Below the pieces are notes generated by a model, which saw nothing but the letters and a program-made list of their open reading frames with translations, was not told the origin of the DNA and ran no database searches. The position numbers and the translations under genes are program-made. Of a stretch of DNA of 64,000 nucleotides, positions 60,520 through 64,000 are shown in pieces. The stretch covers positions 17,456,471 to 17,520,470 of the forward strand of contig OY987247.1 in the NCBI GenBank assembly GCA_963920765.1, in the 5' to 3' direction. How positions within the stretch are numbered: the stretch's first letter is position 1; every line of letters begins with the position of its first letter. This stretch comes from Ulota crispa. Lineage: Eukaryota; Streptophyta; Bryopsida; Orthotrichales; Orthotrichaceae.

Positions 60520-60978
60520 AAAGCCTACTCGAGAGGGGGGTTGCATAATCTAGGTTGTTGCAATACTATACAATGTTCAAAAACATGGGTAAATTTACCA
60601 AAAGGTACACTTTTTATGTTGTCAGTGCTATAAAAGAAATCGTGAATATCAATATCAGAAAGACAGGTATTATTTCTGATGTTTTTTTTAGCAAATTTAG
60701 CAGTTTTTTTTATCAATTGAGCTAGTATCATGAAAATCACGATTGAGTTCACGACTTCACGTACTGGTACGTTATACTGACAATAGTCGATTTAGTAATA
60801 AAAGTTTTGTAAGAAAAAAATATGTCACAACGTTTTGTTACTATATCTGCAAATGAAGGAAAACAAAAAAAATATCTCTTACAACTTTACCGAGTTCATT
60901 CGTTTTTGAAAACGCTTGAAGATTTTATTTAGATATTTTCAAAAGATCCATTGTACCACATAATTTCTACAGAGACTG

Positions 60979-61605
60979 GTGAGCATTTTCCGGATTGTAA
61001 ACCTGGAAGCAGTGTTTTTGTTTGGGGCTATAAATCGCCAGAAAGCTACAAAAAATTTGAGGAGCCTGAAATTAGCACCAAAGCCAATGAAAACATTTAG
61101 TGTAATTCGTCAAAATTTGTCAAAATTTACCAATGCAAGAACTGCTATCGCCACCTTTTCTCACATGTCACGCCACAATCATTTACTTTATATGTCTTTT
61201 GTACTAAAAAAATTGGGGATTACGTGTGAACTTCACCAAAAAATAAATGAAAAGAGCCAGATTTGCACTCAAAATAAAAAAAAGGCAACTGCCAGATTAG
61301 CACCAAACAAAAAATTCCAATTTAAACACTGCCTGGAAGTAAGTAGAGCAGCTATAAATAGAAGAATCAGAAGAAAGCCTACAGTAGGCTGGTGGGTTTA
61401 TTCCAGTTTCGTGGCGCATCTGCTGTTGAATCACTTGGAGTTTTGCTGTCGCTCAATACAGGGGGCGTGGAAAACAATGCAGTCACTGTTCCAGTGGGAG
61501 AACAGTAAAACTCACGCAGGACTTCATGACTCTGACACCTTATTTGTGGAGCCAGGGTGCAAAAAGCGCCTAGTCCTTGTTCACATGCCAGAAAATGTAA
61601 GGTAA
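60979..61605 (+). other. Open frame of 208 codons, probably not a gene
   Basis: The longest uninterrupted frame in the last 8 kb. It has no recognisable domain and a lysine-rich, low-information composition. Its last 110 bases (61491-61605) belong to a dispersed repeat that recurs in decayed form at 62936-63050, so it more likely runs through a repeat than encodes a conserved protein. Confidence 0.25.
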
Positions 61606-61615
61606 TAGCACCCAT
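61491..61615. repeat. Dispersed repeat, copy with counterpart at 62936-63050
   Basis: Both copies contain 'actcacg..ggactt.atgact', then 'tttgtggagc.aggg', and end in GTAAGGT..(A)AGCACCCATA, the tip of the AAGGTAGGAGCACCCA element family. They may be the two outer parts of a larger element, or solo copies. Confidence 0.6.
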
Positions 61616-61619
61616 AAAC

Positions 61620-63471
61620 GTGAGGACTCCATGGGCGTGACCTACATTTACATCAGTATCTGTGTTTATTGATCCATGTCTGACTAATACAAAAAAAATT
61701 GGTTATGGGTGACAAAGTAATGGTTTTGGGTGATAAAGTGATGGTTTGGGTAACAAGATAATGATTATGGGTGACCAGTGTTTCCCATTTGAGTACCAAT
61801 GGGTATAGAAATAAGTTTGGTGAATGACATTAAATATTTTTGCAATACCACAAGTAAATAAACAAAGGAGGTGAAGACATCATTCTAGTACCCTAAGCAT
61901 GGTATTTTTTCCCCTTTCATGACGGTTTTGGGTGCCCCTTCCAACTATTTAAGTGAATATTCAAGTTAGTATTATGAGCGTATGAGCACATTGAAGACTT
62001 CAATAAGCGTTCTTTTAGCATCTCCTACATGCGATTGTATATTTTTTGTGATTTTGGACTTGGTGATTTTTTTTTTGAACAAATGCTTGCAATTGGAACT
62101 TTCAAATTAATGCCAATATTTAGATTTCCTCTTGCTAAACAATTTTTTTTAATAAAATTCATCTATTAATTTTCCTACTCCAAAGTCCTTAGTTTCACAT
62201 TTATTGAGTGTTCCTACCTTACAAGTTTAGAAAGTTGTCATGAGCACATTGAATTTGGCAATTTTGAATTCATGTTATTTAGTCACCCTGATTTTGATGT
62301 GGAACCTCAAGAGGGAATAAAAATTACCAATGCCAAAATAAGTGCAGATTCTTACTTTTAGTCCTGTGTGTAAAATAGCTAAGATTTTCACCTTGACCCT
62401 ACAAAAAGGCTATTAAAGCAATTAAGACCAACAAGAGTTCAATTGTTCTCCCTCATAATTTCAGGGCCGCTTTGCACTATGGTCAACCAAGTTCAGAGGT
62501 TGTGGGATTGAGTGGTCAAATTTTGTTGAGAAATTAAAGAAATGGGTTGAAAATAGGCAATAAAATGTTGTTTTTGAAACCTTTGGCCGGTCTTAGTGTG
62601 AAGTCTCCAAAGGTCAAGCCTAAAGTCCAACATAACATTTATTCAACCTTTCAGTCTAACAGCTAAGATCTTGTTAATTTTTTTCTTATTTTATGAAAAA
62701 AAATTGACGGCCTCTATATCATAGTTTGGGTCTTTATTTTTGCTTAACCCAAACTTCTTTCGAGAGGTTGTTGCTTTGGAGAGAGTAGTGATGCTATGTA
62801 GGCAATTTGGAGGATGATGGATTTTGGACTTTGGCCTCTAGTGTAAAGGGTCTAGAGGCCAAACTCTCGATTTCTTGCAATCTAATTGGTGGAAATCAAT
62901 GGCCTCAACAGTGGCCATAGTGTGAAGTGGCCCTTAGTGGGAAGACATCAATACTCACGTTGGACTTAATGACTCACCTTGTTTATGGAGCTAGGGCAAA
63001 AAAAAATTTGTCCTACATCTCAAAAAACGTAAGGTGGAAGCACCCATAGCCAACAACAACCCATAGCCAACAACAACCCATACCCAACCAATAGGGTGCG
63101 CTATTTCCAATCTCAACAAGGATAGGTGCTTTGGAATGTGTTCTTATGTCCTTCTCAAGGTTGGAACCACTTTAATCATGCCACGTGTCCCAAAGTGAAA
63201 TATGAAGCAATGAGCAGAAAGTGATTTGCCTATAATCAAAATTGCATGAGTCTAGAGGTTGACAATAGGTTCATAGCACTTTTTGACTCCCAAAATGCAC
63301 AATAATTTTAGTTTTACAAATAAAACTATGAAAATTTTGCAATTCCAATATTTCTTATCTTCCCACATGGGAAAAATACTTGTTGCCTCAAACTCTTTGT
63401 AGTTTGTTGCATAATTGCTTAATTTATTGGGTATAGGTGCTTTCACCTTACATCTTAGAGAATGTTTGAGT
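61620..63471. other. Gene-free stretch
   Basis: No exon-like sequence. Short tandem variants of 'ggtgacaaagtaatggttttg' at about 61705-61765, and the decayed repeat at 62936-63050. Confidence 0.45.
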
Positions 63472-63608
63472 TTAACCCCTAAATGCCCAAGGCCTTTATC
63501 TCAGCTTCTAGGAATTTGCTCTAAATTGAACAAAAAGCCAACATTTGATAAGTTGTATCAAATTTTTTTAAATTGTAATTGTACAAATTTAAGCTAGATA
63601 TGTTAGAC
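63472..63608. mobile_element. Left end of a further TTAA-type element
   Basis: TTAACCCCTAAATGCCCAAGGCC matches the left tip of the TTAA family, with a subterminal GCCCAAGGCC palindrome. No matching right end occurs before the window ends, so it is truncated or continues beyond 64000. Confidence 0.5.
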
Positions 63609-63611
63609 ATC

Positions 63612-63764
63612 CACTAGAAGAAAACCATGTCCTAAATGACTGGTTCACAATGACTGCAAATGTCCCGAACAGCTAAACAACAACTAAACTACAATCAAAT
63701 TGAGTCATTTAGGACATTTTTAGTCGTTGTGAACCAGTCGTTTAATGCAAGATTTCTTCTAGTG
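63612..63764. mobile_element. CACTA-type MITE with 3-bp target duplication
   Basis: CACTAGAAGAAAACCATGTC at the left and TTTCTTCTAGTG at the right, with inner inverted matches (CCTAAATGACTGGTTCACAA and its complement). ATC at 63609-63611 is repeated at 63765-63767. CACTA tips and a 3-bp duplication define the CACTA (En/Spm) superfamily; at 153 bp it is non-autonomous. Confidence 0.9.
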
Positions 63765-64000
63765 ATCGCATAGGAAAAGAAAACACAACAACACCACTTA
63801 TGGATTGAAAGATTATAATGTTTAATCAAGAGGGTGTTAAAATTGCAAAAACGACTTCAAGTCTTTTAATCCTCTTTCCACATATCAGATCTAAAATTTT
63901 GGTCACCAAAAAAATACGAGGTTGAAGGACATAACATACATAACTCCAATCCCTTTACAGCTTTTCAAAATCTCTTTTACAATTTTTTGAAATGAATTTC

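Noticed and set aside
1-64000. CRISPR arrays, operons and ribosome binding sites
   Set aside because: The window is eukaryotic nuclear DNA; the tandem repeats have no unique spacers of constant length.
1-64000. tRNA genes
   Set aside because: I found no stretch with the internal A and B boxes in the right arrangement by eye. A covariance-model scan would be decisive.

Overview
The window is nuclear DNA of a plant. Evidence: spliceosomal GT-AG introns, a U2 snRNA gene, a fragment of plastid 23S rRNA inserted in the nuclear sequence, and plant-type genes (a leucine-rich-repeat receptor kinase, a maltose exporter, an SUA/RBM5-type splicing regulator). The receptor kinase most resembles the family I know from mosses, lycophytes and ferns, so a non-seed land plant is my best guess. 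The sequence alone does not settle the lineage. The DNA is AT-rich outside exons, apart from one GC-rich block at 55.7-56.4 kb.

Layout. 0.7-1.0 kb: 24-bp tandem array. 1.28-1.48 kb (-): U2 snRNA. 2.47-4.14 kb (-): three-exon TIPIN/Csm3-type replication-fork protein with a zinc knuckle. 4.5-4.8 kb: 25-bp tandem array. 5-10 kb: no gene; fold-back elements, and a plastid 23S rRNA fragment split by a MITE. 10.4-25.8 kb (+): LRR receptor kinase in 19 exons (921 aa), its introns loaded with inverted-repeat elements. 26-31.4 kb: no gene. 31.7-38.96 kb (-): SUA/RBM5-like splicing factor in 15 coding exons (1090 aa). 40.5-41.4 kb: two adjacent fold-back elements. 42.4-43.9 kb (-): SMP-30/strictosidine-synthase-like gene with an in-frame stop. 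45.4-47.0 kb (+): RRP7-type rRNA-processing protein, four exons. 51.1-51.7 kb: decayed DNA transposon with a broken reading frame. 52.3-55.4 kb (-): MEX1-type maltose transporter, nine exons. 56.4-64 kb: no convincing gene; more fold-back elements and a CACTA-type MITE with its target duplication.

I joined the exons by hand using splice sites, codon phase and family similarity. Every multi-exon model closes in frame from ATG to stop except the SMP-30-like gene. The five intact protein genes (fork protection, splicing, rRNA processing, starch breakdown, receptor signalling) are unrelated and do not form a pathway.

The most unusual content is the set of short inverted-repeat elements. The best is a family of at least seven copies bounded by TTAA and starting CCC(C/T)TAAA, with a small hairpin just inside each end. 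This is the signature of piggyBac-type target choice. One copy is nested in another element, and two further nested insertions (TTA and TA duplications) can be read directly by comparing filled and empty sites.
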